Shown in pieces: positions 18,484 through 29,400 of a stretch of 64,000 bases of DNA. The DNA is from an uncultured Prevotella sp. (GTDB taxonomy: Bacteria; Bacteroidota; Bacteroidia; Bacteroidales; Bacteroidaceae). The notes under the pieces are model-generated. The model saw nothing but the letters and a program-made list of their open reading frames with translations. It was not told where the DNA came from and searched no databases. The DNA lies in the NCBI GenBank assembly GCA_900540375.1, contig UQFS01000011.1:1-64000 (forward strand), in the 5' to 3' direction. The first letter of the stretch is position 1, and every line of letters starts with the position of its first letter. Both the position numbers and the translations under genes were made by a program.

Positions 18484-21400
18484 TTAGAATGCTACTTTCA
18501 GACTTGCTGTATAGGTGCGGTTGAGCGGGTAAGAGGGAGCGTTGCTGGCACGCGTCTCCGGGTCGCCCCACTTATACGGTGTGACAGTGAAGAGATTGTA
18601 GGCGCTCAATGCCAGTTGCAGCTGGTTGAGACCGAGTGTCTTCATCAGTGGGAAGTGGAAGTCATAAGCCACCTGAATGGTCTTCAGTCTGAGGTATTTG
18701 GCATCTTTCTCGTAGAGCGTGCTGGTGGCATAGTTCTGTGCGGCGTTGGTCCAGGTAGCTCTTGGGTACTCGGCACTCTGCGAGGGGTTCTTGGACGTCC
18801 AAGTGTTGTCGACTTGGAACTGGAGCAATCCGCCCTCTGTGGTAGAGTTGGAACTGTAGAACGGCTGACGGAAGATGTCGCTGAGCATACGGCTGACGTT
18901 CCAGGCGCCGGTGAGCTGAGCCGAGAAGGAGAAGTTCTTCCACTGCATGCCCAGGTTCAGGCCGGCGATATACTGCGGGTCGTCGGTGAAGCCGTAGTCG
19001 TAGCTGGCGTCGTCGCCGTCGATCTTGCCGTTGCGGTCGAGGTCTACGTACACGGCATCACCGGGTTTAAGGTTGGCGACCATCTGCGTGGGGAACGACG
19101 TGGCACCGAACTCCTTCATATAGTCCTGCTCGCAGCCCTCGTAATAGAACTTCCAGAACTTATACTGACTTCTTGCGCCGATACGGTGGTTCTTCTGATA
19201 CTGATATTCGTTGGTTTGTGGAGCTTCCTTTCTCTCCACCACCTTGTTTTGGTTGTAGGAGAGGTTGCCCTTGATCCAGTAGCGGAAGTCCTTGCCGATC
19301 TTGTCGTTCCAGGTCACGGAAATCTCGTAGCCCCACGACTTTGCCTCGCCGAGGTTGGCGGCAGGAAGTGAGAAGCCGAGCGTGGTGGGTGCGGTCTGGT
19401 CAATGAGCAGAATGTCGGTACGGTGCTCGCGATAGTAGTCGAAACTGGTCTCCAGTTTGTCGCGGAGAAAGCGGATGTCGAAGCCATAGTCCTGTTTGAA
19501 GGCTTTTTCCCAGGTGACGTCGGGATTGTTTTTCTGTGCCTCGATAGCGCCCTGCTTCGTCGTTCCGTTCTCCACACCGAAGTTGTAACCATAGGAGCCG
19601 CCGTCCTTGCCGGTACGGTTGAAGAGCGCTCCCTGGTTGACGTTGTAGGCATCGGGGAGATACATAAATCGTGTGCCGCCGATGCGGTCGTTACCTACGA
19701 GACCCCAGGATGCGCGCAACTTGAGGAAGCTGACCACCTTCTTGATGGGCTTGAAGAACGGCTCGTCGCTGGTCACCCAACCGAGAGAGCCGGCGGGGAA
19801 GAAGCCGAAACGCTTGTTTGGCGCAAAGTTCTCTGAACCATTGTAGCCCACGTTGAATTCAGCCATGTAGCGGTTGTTCCAGTCATAGGTCACACGGCCT
19901 ACGAAACCGAGCAGTCCGTGGCGGATGTCGCTGTAGGTGCCGGGATAGTATTGCTGGCTTTGGTTGTAGAGGGCCAGCGCGGTGATCGTGTGAAGTCCAA
20001 AGGAGCGGTTATAGTTGAATGCGGTCTCGAAATACCATTGTCTTGACTTGCCGCGGCTCTCGGAGAATCCGGGCTCTGTGGTATCGCCGTTCTTGCGGTA
20101 GCCGAAAATGTCTTTTCCGTTTTCGTCGACGCCCTTCCAGATGGGGTTATAGGTAGCCACGGAAGCGCTGCCGTTTTTGTAGACATAATAATCAGTGTGG
20201 TACGACCCCTTGGCGTGCCAGGAGAGTCCCCTGGTGATCATGCCGAGATCCTGCTTGAGTTGAAGATCCATGGACAGGTAGTTGCGGTTGGTATTCATGA
20301 ATCCCCTGCCATAGTAGTTGCCCAAGGGATCTCCGCCGACAAAGGGCAGCACGTTGCCGTCGAGGTTGTCCTTGGTGCTGGCCGAGTTGATGATATAGCG
20401 TCCGTCGACGATGCCGGGGCTGGAGAACGGCGTGGAGTAGTACATATATTTAATAATACCCGCGGATCCCTGTCCGTTGTAAGGTTTCTTGGCTTCGTCG
20501 ACGATGCCGTTGAGGTTGGCGCTCAGCGTGGTAGTCTTGGTGACATTGATGTCAATGTTGGCGCGATAGTTGAAGCGGTGATAGCGGAAGTCGTTGACAT
20601 AGCTTTGGTCGAACTGCTTGAAGAGTCCTCCCGTGGTGTACATGCCGGCACTGATGAAGTACTTCACTGCCTTTGTACCGCCGGAGATGCTGAGGTTGGA
20701 CTGCGTCTGCAAGGTAGACTTCTTCATGATGTAGTCGGTCCACTGGGAATTGGGGAATCGGATAGGGTCGCTGCCGTCGCGGAACTTCTGTATGACGGCA
20801 TCGGAGAAGCGGTGGCCTGAGCCGTCGTTCTCGTCCATCTGATTGTAAAACATCGCGTAGTCGTAGCTGCTGGCCTGCTTGATGAGGCGGTTGGGTACGA
20901 GGATAGAGAAGTTGGTAGAGGCGGCGATGCGTGCCTTGCCTTCCTGTCCGCGCTTGGTGGTGATGAGGATGACACCGTTGGCACCACGGACACCGAAGAC
21001 GGCGGTGGCGGAGGCATCCTTAAGCACGGTGATGCTCTCAATCTCATTGGGGTCGATGTTGTCGAGTGAACCGTCGACACCGTCGATCTGTACGAGTGGG
21101 TTGGAGTCGACCCATGTGCCCTTACCACGGACAAAGATCGTGGCGGCGTCGCTGCCCGGCTCGCCGGAGTACTGTACGGTGGTGACACCCGAGAGCTGAC
21201 CGGCCAGCACGTTGTTGACCGAACTCACGGGCGTGCGCAAGAGGTCATCGCCTTTCACCGAAGACAGCGCGCCGGTGACGGTGACTTTTTTCTGCACACC
21301 GTAGGCGACGACCTCCACGCCTTGCAGGCTGGTGGCTTCCTCCTTGAGTGTGACGTGCATGTCGCGGCTGGCCGTCACGGTCTTGGTGACATATCCTATA

Positions 21401-21687
21401 TACGAGATCTTCAGCTTAGCGCCAGGCTTGGCTTTAATGGAGAAGTTGCCGTCGAAGTCGGTGACAGTGCCCTGTGCGGCACTGCCTCCCACGACGACGA
21501 TGGTGGCACCGATGACAGCCTCGCCGTTTTCGTCGACCACATTACCTCGGATGACTTGTTGGGTTTGTTGCAGGCTTTCGGCCCATGTGGCCTGCGGTGC
21601 GGCGAAGGGTGGCGTGAGCGTCAGTGCTGCCGCCACGAGTACCGTGCGCAAGGCTTTCTTGCCTTGAATCGTGTTGGATGGGTTCAT
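18484..21687 (-). CDS. SusC-type TonB-dependent transporter (pair 1)
   Basis: 1067 residues. A signal peptide (1-36) is followed by a carboxypeptidase-regulatory-like domain (about 45-115, VIRGNVVDENGEAVIGATI), the TonB plug (VRGKGTW, LVQIDGVDGSLD, SITVLKDASATAVFGVRGANG) and a beta barrel ending ASLKVAF. It is the first gene of the operon susC-1, susD-1, susC-2, susD-2, secreted protein. A TAATTTTG promoter core and paired direct repeats lie upstream. It imports pectic oligosaccharides with energy from TonB. Confidence 0.95.
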   Translation of the reverse strand: MNPSNTIQGKKALRTVLVAAALTLTPPFAAPQATWAESLQQTQQVIRGNVVDENGEAVIGATIVVVGGSAAQGTVTDFDGNFSIKAKPGAKLKISYIGYVTKTVTASRDMHVTLKEEATSLQGVEVVAYGVQKKVTVTGALSSVKGDDLLRTPVSSVNNVLAGQLSGVTTVQYSGEPGSDAATIFVRGKGTWVDSNPLVQIDGVDGSLDNIDPNEIESITVLKDASATAVFGVRGANGVILITTKRGQEGKARIAASTNFSILVPNRLIKQASSYDYAMFYNQMDENDGSGHRFSDAVIQKFRDGSDPIRFPNSQWTDYIMKKSTLQTQSNLSISGGTKAVKYFISAGMYTTGGLFKQFDQSYVNDFRYHRFNYRANIDINVTKTTTLSANLNGIVDEAKKPYNGQGSAGIIKYMYYSTPFSSPGIVDGRYIINSASTKDNLDGNVLPFVGGDPLGNYYGRGFMNTNRNYLSMDLQLKQDLGMITRGLSWHAKGSYHTDYYVYKNGSASVATYNPIWKGVDENGKDIFGYRKNGDTTEPGFSESRGKSRQWYFETAFNYNRSFGLHTITALALYNQSQQYYPGTYSDIRHGLLGFVGRVTYDWNNRYMAEFNVGYNGSENFAPNKRFGFFPAGSLGWVTSDEPFFKPIKKVVSFLKLRASWGLVGNDRIGGTRFMYLPDAYNVNQGALFNRTGKDGGSYGYNFGVENGTTKQGAIEAQKNNPDVTWEKAFKQDYGFDIRFLRDKLETSFDYYREHRTDILLIDQTAPTTLGFSLPAANLGEAKSWGYEISVTWNDKIGKDFRYWIKGNLSYNQNKVVERKEAPQTNEYQYQKNHRIGARSQYKFWKFYYEGCEQDYMKEFGATSFPTQMVANLKPGDAVYVDLDRNGKIDGDDASYDYGFTDDPQYIAGLNLGMQWKNFSFSAQLTGAWNVSRMLSDIFRQPFYSSNSTTEGGLLQFQVDNTWTSKNPSQSAEYPRATWTNAAQNYATSTLYEKDAKYLRLKTIQVAYDFHFPLMKTLGLNQLQLALSAYNLFTVTPYKWGDPETRASNAPSYPLNRTYTASLKVAF

Positions 21688-21754
21688 TTGCTTTAGGCGT
21701 TTATAATTGATGTAGGTGTTAATGTTTTTAGTCGTTGGTTTTTGTGAACCGTTG

Positions 21755-21762
21755 CAAAATTA
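21755..21762 (-). promoter_or_regulatory. -7 element of the susC-1 operon
   Basis: TAATTTTG read on the minus strand, about 67 bases before the susC-1 ATG. No good TTG lies 19-21 bases upstream, which fits a promoter that needs an activator. Confidence 0.5.
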
Positions 21763-21794
21763 AAGTAATATTATATTTCCTGTTTGGTGAATTT

Positions 21795-21828
21795 GTACGA
21801 AAGTCGGCAATCGCGTACGATTATCCTA
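21795..21828. promoter_or_regulatory. Candidate sensor-regulator operator: 20-bp-spaced direct repeats
   Basis: GTACGAAAGTCGG (from 21795) and GTACGATTATCCT (from 21815) start exactly 20 bases apart, just upstream of the susC-1 promoter core. The same motif pair, with the same 20-base step, lies in the divergent promoter region at 26303-26336 (GTACAATATTACCA and GTACGCTAATACCA). AraC-type activators commonly bind direct repeats about two helical turns apart. This is inference from the repeats. Confidence 0.5.
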
Positions 21829-21861
21829 TAAAAAGCAACGGGTGAGGGAGGAAACAAACTG

Positions 21862-21907
21862 CCTCACCCCGTGCCCCTCTCCAAAGGGAGAGGGGCACGG
21901 GGTGAGG
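21862..21907. repeat. Perfect 21-bp GC-rich inverted repeat after the sensor gene
   Basis: CCTCACCCCGTGCCCCTCTC(C) at 21862-21882 pairs without mismatch with 21887-21907 around a 4-base AAAG loop. A second hairpin, GCCTGGTT-GT-AACCAGGC, follows at 21916-21933. Both lie between the end of the sensor gene and the susC-1 promoter. They could stop transcription from the sensor gene, but the form is that of a REP-like intergenic element. Confidence 0.75.
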
Positions 21908-21957
21908 ACGAGGGAGCCTGGTTGTAACCAGGCGAACAGAACACCTAACTCAACCTG

Positions 21958-24900
21958 CTATCCCCTGTATTTGCTCGGCACCGTGCCGAAGGCGGCCTTG
22001 AAGCATTTGTTGAAGTACGATGAGTCGGGGATGCCAACGCGGTAGCTGACCTCCGAGACCGTGTACTTGCCTTCAAGCAGTAGGGCGGCTGCCTTGTCCA
22101 TACGTCGTTTCATCAGATATTTGTTAGGTGAGATGCCGTAGAGTTCTTTCATCTTACCATAGAACTTTGTACGTCCCATGGACAACATGGCGGCGAGCTG
22201 GTCAATAGAAAAGTCCTGGTCAGCGAGGTGCTGACCCACGAGTGTCTCCACCTGCTCACGGAAACGTTTGTCGGCGGGACTGGTGAGGAGAACCTCGTCG
22301 GCCGCCGACGGGGCGACAGCGGCCGACGGTGTCTTGTCTTCCTTTGCGGGCTGTTGCCTTTTCCTTTGCTGCCGCCATTTGATGAGCTGCATGGCGCGGG
22401 CAATGAGCAGACGGTAGTTGCAGGGCTTGACCATATAATCGTCGGCACCGGCCTGATAGCCTTTGATCTGATGTTCCTCGTCGTCGAGAGCGGTGAGCAT
22501 GATCACGGGGAGGTCGGCCATACCCTCCAATTTGCGGATGCCGCTGATGGTGTCGTAGCCGTTGATGCCTGGCAGCATGATGTCGCAAAGGAGCAGGTCG
22601 GGGTGTTGCGTGGCGATGTCGTGTAGGGCTTCCTCACCGGTGCTATAGGTCACGGTGCGGAAATATTTGCCCACCTCGGTTTTGATCTGTTCCTGCATGT
22701 CCGGCGCGTCCTCGACGATGGCCACGAGCTGATGGTTGAGGGCGTTGGGGGCCATGTCGTGGATGATCTGGATACTCTGGCTGTGGTCTTCACCGTCGTC
22801 GTGGTGTTGCGGTTCTTGTTGATACTCTTCAGGACTGTAGCCTTCGTCGCTGTCTGGGATGGAGAGGATGAAGCGTGAGCCGCCCCCGGCGGTGGCGCGC
22901 TGGTAGATGAGTGTGCCGTGGTGGACCCTGGCCATGTTATAAGCCGTGTAGAGTCCGATACCCATGCCGTTGTGTGAGATATAGCCGCTCATATAAGGAT
23001 GGAAAACACGCTCTTGCTGTTCGGCGCTGAGACCTGGTCCGTTGTCCTCCACGGTGATGACGAGCTGGCGCGTTGCAGTTTCCTGGCGGATGGTAAGCGT
23101 CACGTCACCCTTCTCCGGCGTGTATTTCACGGCGTTGGAGAGCAGGTTGTAGACGATTGTTTCCACTGCCTGTGGATCAAAAGCTACGGTAAACGACTTG
23201 GCAAAGGTCATGAAGTTATAGTTCAGGTGCTTCTGTGCGGCCATGCCCCAGAGATCCTGATAGATGTCGTGAAGGAAGGCGATGATGTCACCGCTCTCCA
23301 CTTTCAGTCGTATGTTGCCCGTGTTGAGCCGCCGGAACTCCAAGAACTGGTTGACGAGCCGCATGAGGCGGTGGATGCCGCGTTGCGCTGTCTGAATGTC
23401 CTTGCGAGAAGGCTTCTCGGGCTTTGCGATGTTCTCCACGGCATAGGAGAGCACGGCGAGGGGCGTGCGGAACTCATGTGTGACGTGGGTGAAAAACGAG
23501 GTGCGCATTTCAGTGAGCTGTTTCTCCATTTTCATCTGCTGGTGGAGTTGTAGCCGTTCACGCGCGTTGCGGTAGACGTAGAGAATGATGGCGGCAAAGA
23601 GCGTGAGGTAGACTACCCATGCCCACCAGGTGTTGTACCACGGCTCACTGATGTGGATGGTGAGCACGTGCTCGGATCCTACGGCATCCTGCGTCACGGC
23701 GCGTACGTGGAAGACGTAGATGCCGGGGGCGAGGTTGGAGTATTCGGCGTGGGGCGTGGCTGTCACCGGTCGCCATTGATGGTCGACGCCCTCCATATAA
23801 TACTGGTAGAGCTGTGCCTGCATATTATTGTAGGCGAAGGAAGAGAAGTGGATGGTGAGCGAGTTCTGGTTATGGCTGAGTATCATCTTGTCGGTGCTTT
23901 GCAGCTGACGACTGAGCACGACGGTGTCGAGTCCCTCGTAGATAGAGATGCCGTTGACGAGCAGATCGGTGACGAGCACGTGTGGGGCGGCAATACGGCG
24001 ATGGAGTTGTTCGCGAGCGGGGTTGATGGTGACCATGCCGTTGCCCGTGCCGAAGATGATGCGGCCGTCGGGCAGACGCAGCGCACAGTTCTCGGCGAAG
24101 GTGTTGCCCAGCACGTCGTTGCTGAGCTGGTAGGGTCGGATGTAGTTGTCGTGCGGATCCACGCGTGAGAGTCCGTTGTCGGTGCCGGCCCACAGATAGC
24201 CGTAGCGGTCGGTGATGAGCGATTTGATGTTGTTGTTCGACAGGCCGTTGCGCTCAGAGAGTACATGATAGGTCATCCGGTCCAGCCCTTTGGAGAAGTC
24301 GCAACGGATGAGTCCGCCTACCGTGCCCGCCCATACCGTAGTGGGTGTAGTGGCGCACACACAGGTGACCTCGTCGGTGGGGAAGCGGCTGTTCAGTACG
24401 CTGTACCAATGGAAGTCCTGCGGCCGTATGTTGCGGTGGTTGATATTGGCGGCATAGAGTCCGTTGAAGGTTGCCACCACCATCAGTCCGGTTGGCGTGA
24501 TGGTGATGTCGTGGATGCGGCTCTCGTTGTATTGGTTGGTAATGATGTTGTCTACGTCGAGACGGTTGTCCCGTATCTCTTTCACCAGGAAGAGGCCTTG
24601 TCCCCAACTGCCTATCCAGATGCGTCCGAGCCGGTCTTCTTCCAACGAGTAGAAATCGTTGATCTCCACACGCTTTCCTTTGACATAGAGTGTCATCTGC
24701 TGTCCGTCGCGCCAGATGCCGTTGCCGTGTGTGGCCAGCCAGGTGTGATGGTGGCTGTCGATGAGACTGTTGAGAATTGTAGCCGTGACGGCACCCTTAT
24801 CGGTGAAAGCGTGCTGCGTCATGTCGTAGGTATAGAGTTGGTTGTCTTTCGCCATCACCATCAGCTGTCCTTGCTGGTTGAGATAGAGATAGCGCACAAA

Positions 24901-26223
24901 GTTGGTCCAGTCGCCTGGTTGCTGCGCGTCGATGAAGTCAAAGACGGCACTGTTGTCTGAGGGCGTGAGGCAGACCACACCGGCATTCTCCATGCTCACC
25001 CAGATGGATCCCGTGCGGTCGGTAGCCACGTCGAGGATATAGTTCGAGGGGATGATGGCATCGCGGTCACCGGCGGTGTAGTGGTCGATGTGTCCCGTGG
25101 TGTAGTCATAGACGAAGAGGCCGCCGCCGTAGGAGCCGATATAGTATTTTCCGTTGCGTCCCTTGGTGACGGCGAAAATGGTGTTGCGCTCTTTGGTCGC
25201 TTTCAGTCCGGGTATGAGGTAGAGTATTCTTACGGGGCCTTTTTGCGGGAATATCCATAGATTGCCGCTTTGGTTGGCGACGAATTGCAGGCCGTCGACC
25301 TTGCTTTGTACGGCTCCCTTTGGAATCTGTAACGATTCCGGACGGCTCCATACCCAGGTGGTGTGATTGCCCTGTCGCTTAGGTTGCAGCAGCAGTGAGG
25401 CTTCACCGCTGCAGAAGAGCCACTGCCCCTGCCACCGCACACAGCCCTTGATAGCTCCGATGTGGCCGATGCTTTGTGGCAGGGTGGTGCGGTAGACCAG
25501 GCGACCGCTGAGGTCGAAGATATAGGCTGTCTGGTTGATCTTGCTGAAAGCGAGCACCCACTTGCCGTAGGCGTAGCAGCCGTGGAAGTTGATTTGTGGC
25601 AGGAGCACGCGAGCGTGTCCATATCTGTCGATGCGTGCGAGTCCTTTGTCAGTGGCAGCCCAGATATTGTGCTGAGTGTCTTCTTCGATGGTAAGCACGC
25701 GATCGCTCTGGAGACGATGGTTTTTAGTGGTATAGTCTACGATGTGAAAACGGTTACCCTGCTGGATGACATGGCGCAGTCCCAGTGTGTTGCTGCTCAT
25801 CCACACGCCATCGGCCACGGCGAGTGCCTTGCGGTAAGGGCGCTCGGTGTCGTGTCGGCCGGTGAAGTCGACGAAGCGACCGCTGATCAGGTCAAGGCAG
25901 GCATGGGTATAGGTCGACGTGCTCAACCACAGCGTATGGTGACGGCGGTCGAGATAGAGCTTGCCGATGTGCTGCGGCAGCGCGTTTTGTCCTCGTGGCC
26001 CAAAGTCGTTGAAAGGCACGAAGCGGTAGCCGTCGAAGCGAGCCAGTCCGTTGGTGCCCGCCATCCAAAGGAAGCCGTCGTCGTCCTGTTCGATGTCGCG
26101 GATAGTGTTGCCTGGCAGTCCCTGCGCTGAAGTAATATGTGTCGTCTTCAACCGGCCGGGTACGCGCTCACCGAAGAGAACGACCGGGAAACAGAGAATA
26201 GCGGCGAGCAACAGTGCCCGCAT
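21958..26223 (-). CDS. Hybrid two-component system (HTCS) sensor-regulator
   Basis: About 1421 residues. Signal peptide (MRALLLAAILCFPVVLFG), then about 780 residues of periplasmic propeller repeats and a Y_Y_Y domain. A membrane segment near 845-865 is followed by HisKA with the phospho-acceptor in THEFRTPLA, an ATPase domain (NAVKYTPEKG, VEDNGPGLS, GMGIGLY), a receiver domain with LLLCDIMLPG holding the acceptor Asp, and an AraC-type HTH over the last 100 residues. HTCS proteins sense oligosaccharides in the periplasm and activate their own locus. It sits between the susCD operon and the divergent enzyme operon, so rhamnogalacturonan fragments are the likely signal. The frame opens with a TTG at 26244; the ATG at 26223 fits the signal peptide better. 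Confidence 0.94.
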   Translation of the reverse strand: MRALLLAAILCFPVVLFGERVPGRLKTTHITSAQGLPGNTIRDIEQDDDGFLWMAGTNGLARFDGYRFVPFNDFGPRGQNALPQHIGKLYLDRRHHTLWLSTSTYTHACLDLISGRFVDFTGRHDTERPYRKALAVADGVWMSSNTLGLRHVIQQGNRFHIVDYTTKNHRLQSDRVLTIEEDTQHNIWAATDKGLARIDRYGHARVLLPQINFHGCYAYGKWVLAFSKINQTAYIFDLSGRLVYRTTLPQSIGHIGAIKGCVRWQGQWLFCSGEASLLLQPKRQGNHTTWVWSRPESLQIPKGAVQSKVDGLQFVANQSGNLWIFPQKGPVRILYLIPGLKATKERNTIFAVTKGRNGKYYIGSYGGGLFVYDYTTGHIDHYTAGDRDAIIPSNYILDVATDRTGSIWVSMENAGVVCLTPSDNSAVFDFIDAQQPGDWTNFVRYLYLNQQGQLMVMAKDNQLYTYDMTQHAFTDKGAVTATILNSLIDSHHHTWLATHGNGIWRDGQQMTLYVKGKRVEINDFYSLEEDRLGRIWIGSWGQGLFLVKEIRDNRLDVDNIITNQYNESRIHDITITPTGLMVVATFNGLYAANINHRNIRPQDFHWYSVLNSRFPTDEVTCVCATTPTTVWAGTVGGLIRCDFSKGLDRMTYHVLSERNGLSNNNIKSLITDRYGYLWAGTDNGLSRVDPHDNYIRPYQLSNDVLGNTFAENCALRLPDGRIIFGTGNGMVTINPAREQLHRRIAAPHVLVTDLLVNGISIYEGLDTVVLSRQLQSTDKMILSHNQNSLTIHFSSFAYNNMQAQLYQYYMEGVDHQWRPVTATPHAEYSNLAPGIYVFHVRAVTQDAVGSEHVLTIHISEPWYNTWWAWVVYLTLFAAIILYVYRNARERLQLHQQMKMEKQLTEMRTSFFTHVTHEFRTPLAVLSYAVENIAKPEKPSRKDIQTAQRGIHRLMRLVNQFLEFRRLNTGNIRLKVESGDIIAFLHDIYQDLWGMAAQKHLNYNFMTFAKSFTVAFDPQAVETIVYNLLSNAVKYTPEKGDVTLTIRQETATRQLVITVEDNGPGLSAEQQERVFHPYMSGYISHNGMGIGLYTAYNMARVHHGTLIYQRATAGGGSRFILSIPDSDEGYSPEEYQQEPQHHDDGEDHSQSIQIIHDMAPNALNHQLVAIVEDAPDMQEQIKTEVGKYFRTVTYSTGEEALHDIATQHPDLLLCDIMLPGINGYDTISGIRKLEGMADLPVIMLTALDDEEHQIKGYQAGADDYMVKPCNYRLLIARAMQLIKWRQQRKRQQPAKEDKTPSAAVAPSAADEVLLTSPADKRFREQVETLVGQHLADQDFSIDQLAAMLSMGRTKFYGKMKELYGISPNKYLMKRRMDKAAALLLEGKYTVSEVSYRVGIPDSSYFNKCFKAAFGTVPSKYRG

Positions 26224-26273
26224 ATATATATAATAGGTGTGCAAGATGGTAGTAATGTTTTGGTTTCGTTTGG

Positions 26274-26366
26274 CAAAGTTACAAAAGATTTCTGAAACGA
26301 ACGTACAATATTACCAATGAATGTACGCTAATACCATAGTCAGACGATCGAATCAATGTATTTTTG
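26274..26366. promoter_or_regulatory. Divergent promoter region between the HTCS and enzyme operons
   Basis: TAACTTTG on the minus strand (26281-26274) should serve the HTCS gene. TATTTTTG on the plus strand (26359-26366) should serve the lyase operon. Between them lie two direct repeats, GTACAATATTACCA (26303-26316) and GTACGCTAATACCA (26323-26336), which share 11 of 14 bases and start 20 bases apart. The plus-strand promoter has no clear TTG at the expected place, consistent with activation from the repeats. Confidence 0.5.
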
Positions 26367-26424
26367 CAATATCGTTTGAGAAATATTATATCTAATAACA
26401 TAAAGATTCTAAATTCGTTTTCTT

Positions 26425-29400
26425 ATGAGAAAGAAATACATCCTGGTAGGGCTGTTGGCCATGTCTCTGACCGCAGGAGTCCATGCTCAGCGTGTAACCG
26501 ACAAACTCGACCGCGGTCTTGTCGCCGTGAAGACGTCGGGAGGTGTTTTCTGTTCCTGGCGTGTCAATGCTGAGGAATACTACGATGTCACTTATAACCT
26601 TTACCGCGATGGCGTGAAGGTCAACGACAAGCCCCTCACCGTATCGAATTACACCGATCCCGCCGGTACCGCCAGCAGCACCTATACCGTGCGACCTTTA
26701 ATAAAAGGGGTGGAACAGACTGTCAGTTCCAAGGCTTCTTCCGTATTGCCTAATGACTATCTGGAAATCCAAAAGCCCAAACGCCTCTCCAACGACGGCA
26801 AGACCGATGTCACCGATGTCTATGAGCCCAACGATGCCACCATCGCTGATGTAGACGGTGACGGCGAGATGGAACTCATCATCAAGGAGATCTGTACCAC
26901 CGACGATCCAAAGAACAAGCCCGACGGTCCCGATTTTGACCGCATTGAGGTGTTTAAGCTCAACGGTGATTTGCTTTGGTGGATCGACTGCGGACCCAAC
27001 CTCTGCGACTTCCAGCACAATGAGACCAATATTGCCGCTTATGACTGGGACGGAGACGGCAAGGCCGAGTGTATCATGCGCGCCGCCGACGGTACCATCC
27101 TCCACACCGCTACGGGCAAGACCATCGTCATCGGCGACAAATCGAAGAACTATCGTTCCGACTGTCAGAACGGTTCCATGTCTGAGTTTTTCGTACATTC
27201 CGGTGCTGAATATCTCCTTTATCTCAATGGACAAACCGGTGAGCCCTATCAGATAGGTCCCTCTGAACACCCCAATTATATGAACTATCCTCTCAAGCGA
27301 TTAGAGGACGGCGAGACTGATCTTGCCAAGGCTTGGGGCGACGGATATGGTCACCGCAGCTCGAAGAACTTCTTCGGCGCTCCCTATTTCGACGGTCATA
27401 AGCCCAGCATCTTCCTCGCACGTGGTATCTATACCCGTCACAAGATGATTGCCCTTGACGTGGATCCGGCAACACACCAGCTCTCCACACGATGGCGTTG
27501 GAACTGCAACACTCCGGGAAGTCCCTGGTATGGACAGGGCTACCACAACTATACAATTGCTGATGTCGATTGGGACGGACGCGACGAGATCTGCTTCGGC
27601 TCTATGGTCATCGACGACAATGGTAAGGGACTCAGCACCACCGGTCTCGGACACGGCGACGCACAGCATGTCGGCGACTTCGATCCCTATCATCACGGTC
27701 AGGAGATTTTCGCTTGCAATGAGACTGCTCCCGCCAACAACTATCGCGACGCCACCACCAGCAACATTTATTATAGACTTGCAGGGGGAGGTGATGACGG
27801 ACGCTCGATGATGGGCAACTTCACAGATGACGTGCCAGGTGCCATCGGGGCGTCGGGGCACGACACGCCGATCAGTGCGGTCACTGCTAAACATACCGAC
27901 AACACGAGCAAAGACTTCGACCTGAACTTCCGCATCTACTGGGACGGTGACCTCTTGGAGGAGACGCTCAACGGCACACAAGTGCGCAACTCCACCTTCC
28001 GCATACATAAATATGGTGCCGGCGACATCAAGACCCTCGACAGTTCGCTGAGCAACAACGACACCAAGTCCACGCCATGCTTCCAAGGTGATATTTTCGG
28101 CGATTGGCGTGAGGAAGTCGTGGCACGCACGCCCGACAACAAGATACGCATCTACACCACTACAGACCCCACCGAGTATCGCAACTGTACGCTGCTCTCA
28201 GATAAGCAGTACCGCAACGCCATGGTTTGGCAGATGAACGGCTACAACCAGCCACCACACGTGAGCTACTTCCTCGGTAAGATGGAGGGCATCACCGTGG
28301 CTCCACCACCAGAGACCACTGCCGGACGCACCATTGTGGACAATGGCGGCTCCATCGGCTCGGGGCTCAATGACAAGCAAGTGCTCCTTGACGAGACCAG
28401 CGACATGACGGTCAGCGTCAGCGACGGCGCTGCTCCCTATATCCTCTTCGACAATGCACCGACATGGGTACAGGGACACGACGATAACAACAATATCACC
28501 ACCACTTCCTATACCCACACGCTTACCGGCGGAGCCTTCTCCGGAGCCATGAGACTCGTTAAGCAGGGCGATGGCACTCTCGTGCTGCCCAAGGTCGACG
28601 AGAAGTATACGGGCAACACCGACGTATGGGCCGGTACGCTCGCATTCGACGGCACGCTGAGGAGCAGCCGCCTCTGGCTCAATCGCTTCGCTATCCTCCA
28701 CAGTGACGGCGGTACGTTCTCCTCGATCAAGGCAGATTATGGTGCAGCTGTCCGTCCCGGCGGACAGAATAAGGTAGGTACCATCACCACCGACTCTCTT
28801 TCTCTCGGTTTTGGCAGCATCGCAGAATTTGACATTGATGCTAACGGAAACGCCGACCAGATCGTTGTGAACAAGGTGATGGGCATCGAGCAGAAAGACT
28901 GGACACAGGGCCCCGAATATCTCGTGCCACGCTTCAACTTCCACTTCATCGACGGAAACGTGAAGGCAGGTACCTATACGCTTGGAAAGGTGCAGAAGGT
29001 CGACGGCGACATTACTAAGGTGGCTGTCACAGGACTCAAAGGCCACAAGGCAGCCATTGCTGTCAATGACGGCAAACTCGTGCTCACCATCGCAGACACC
29101 CGTCAGACCGCTGATGTAGAGTGGAGTGGCGCACAAGGCACTGCATGGGATATTGCTGACGCAGAGAACTTCACCAACACCAACGAGAAGACCAGCGATG
29201 TCTTCGTCACCGGCGACAATGTGACTTTCAACGATAATGCCGCTTCCGGTACGGTTGTCATCAAGGGTGATGTGAGTCCGGCCTCTGTCACTTTCGACAA
29301 CAGCAAACTCAACTACGACCTCTCGGGTGACGCTATCTCTGGCAGCACTACGATCACCAAGAAAGGTGCGGCGCTTGCCAAACTCCGCAATGTCAACGAT

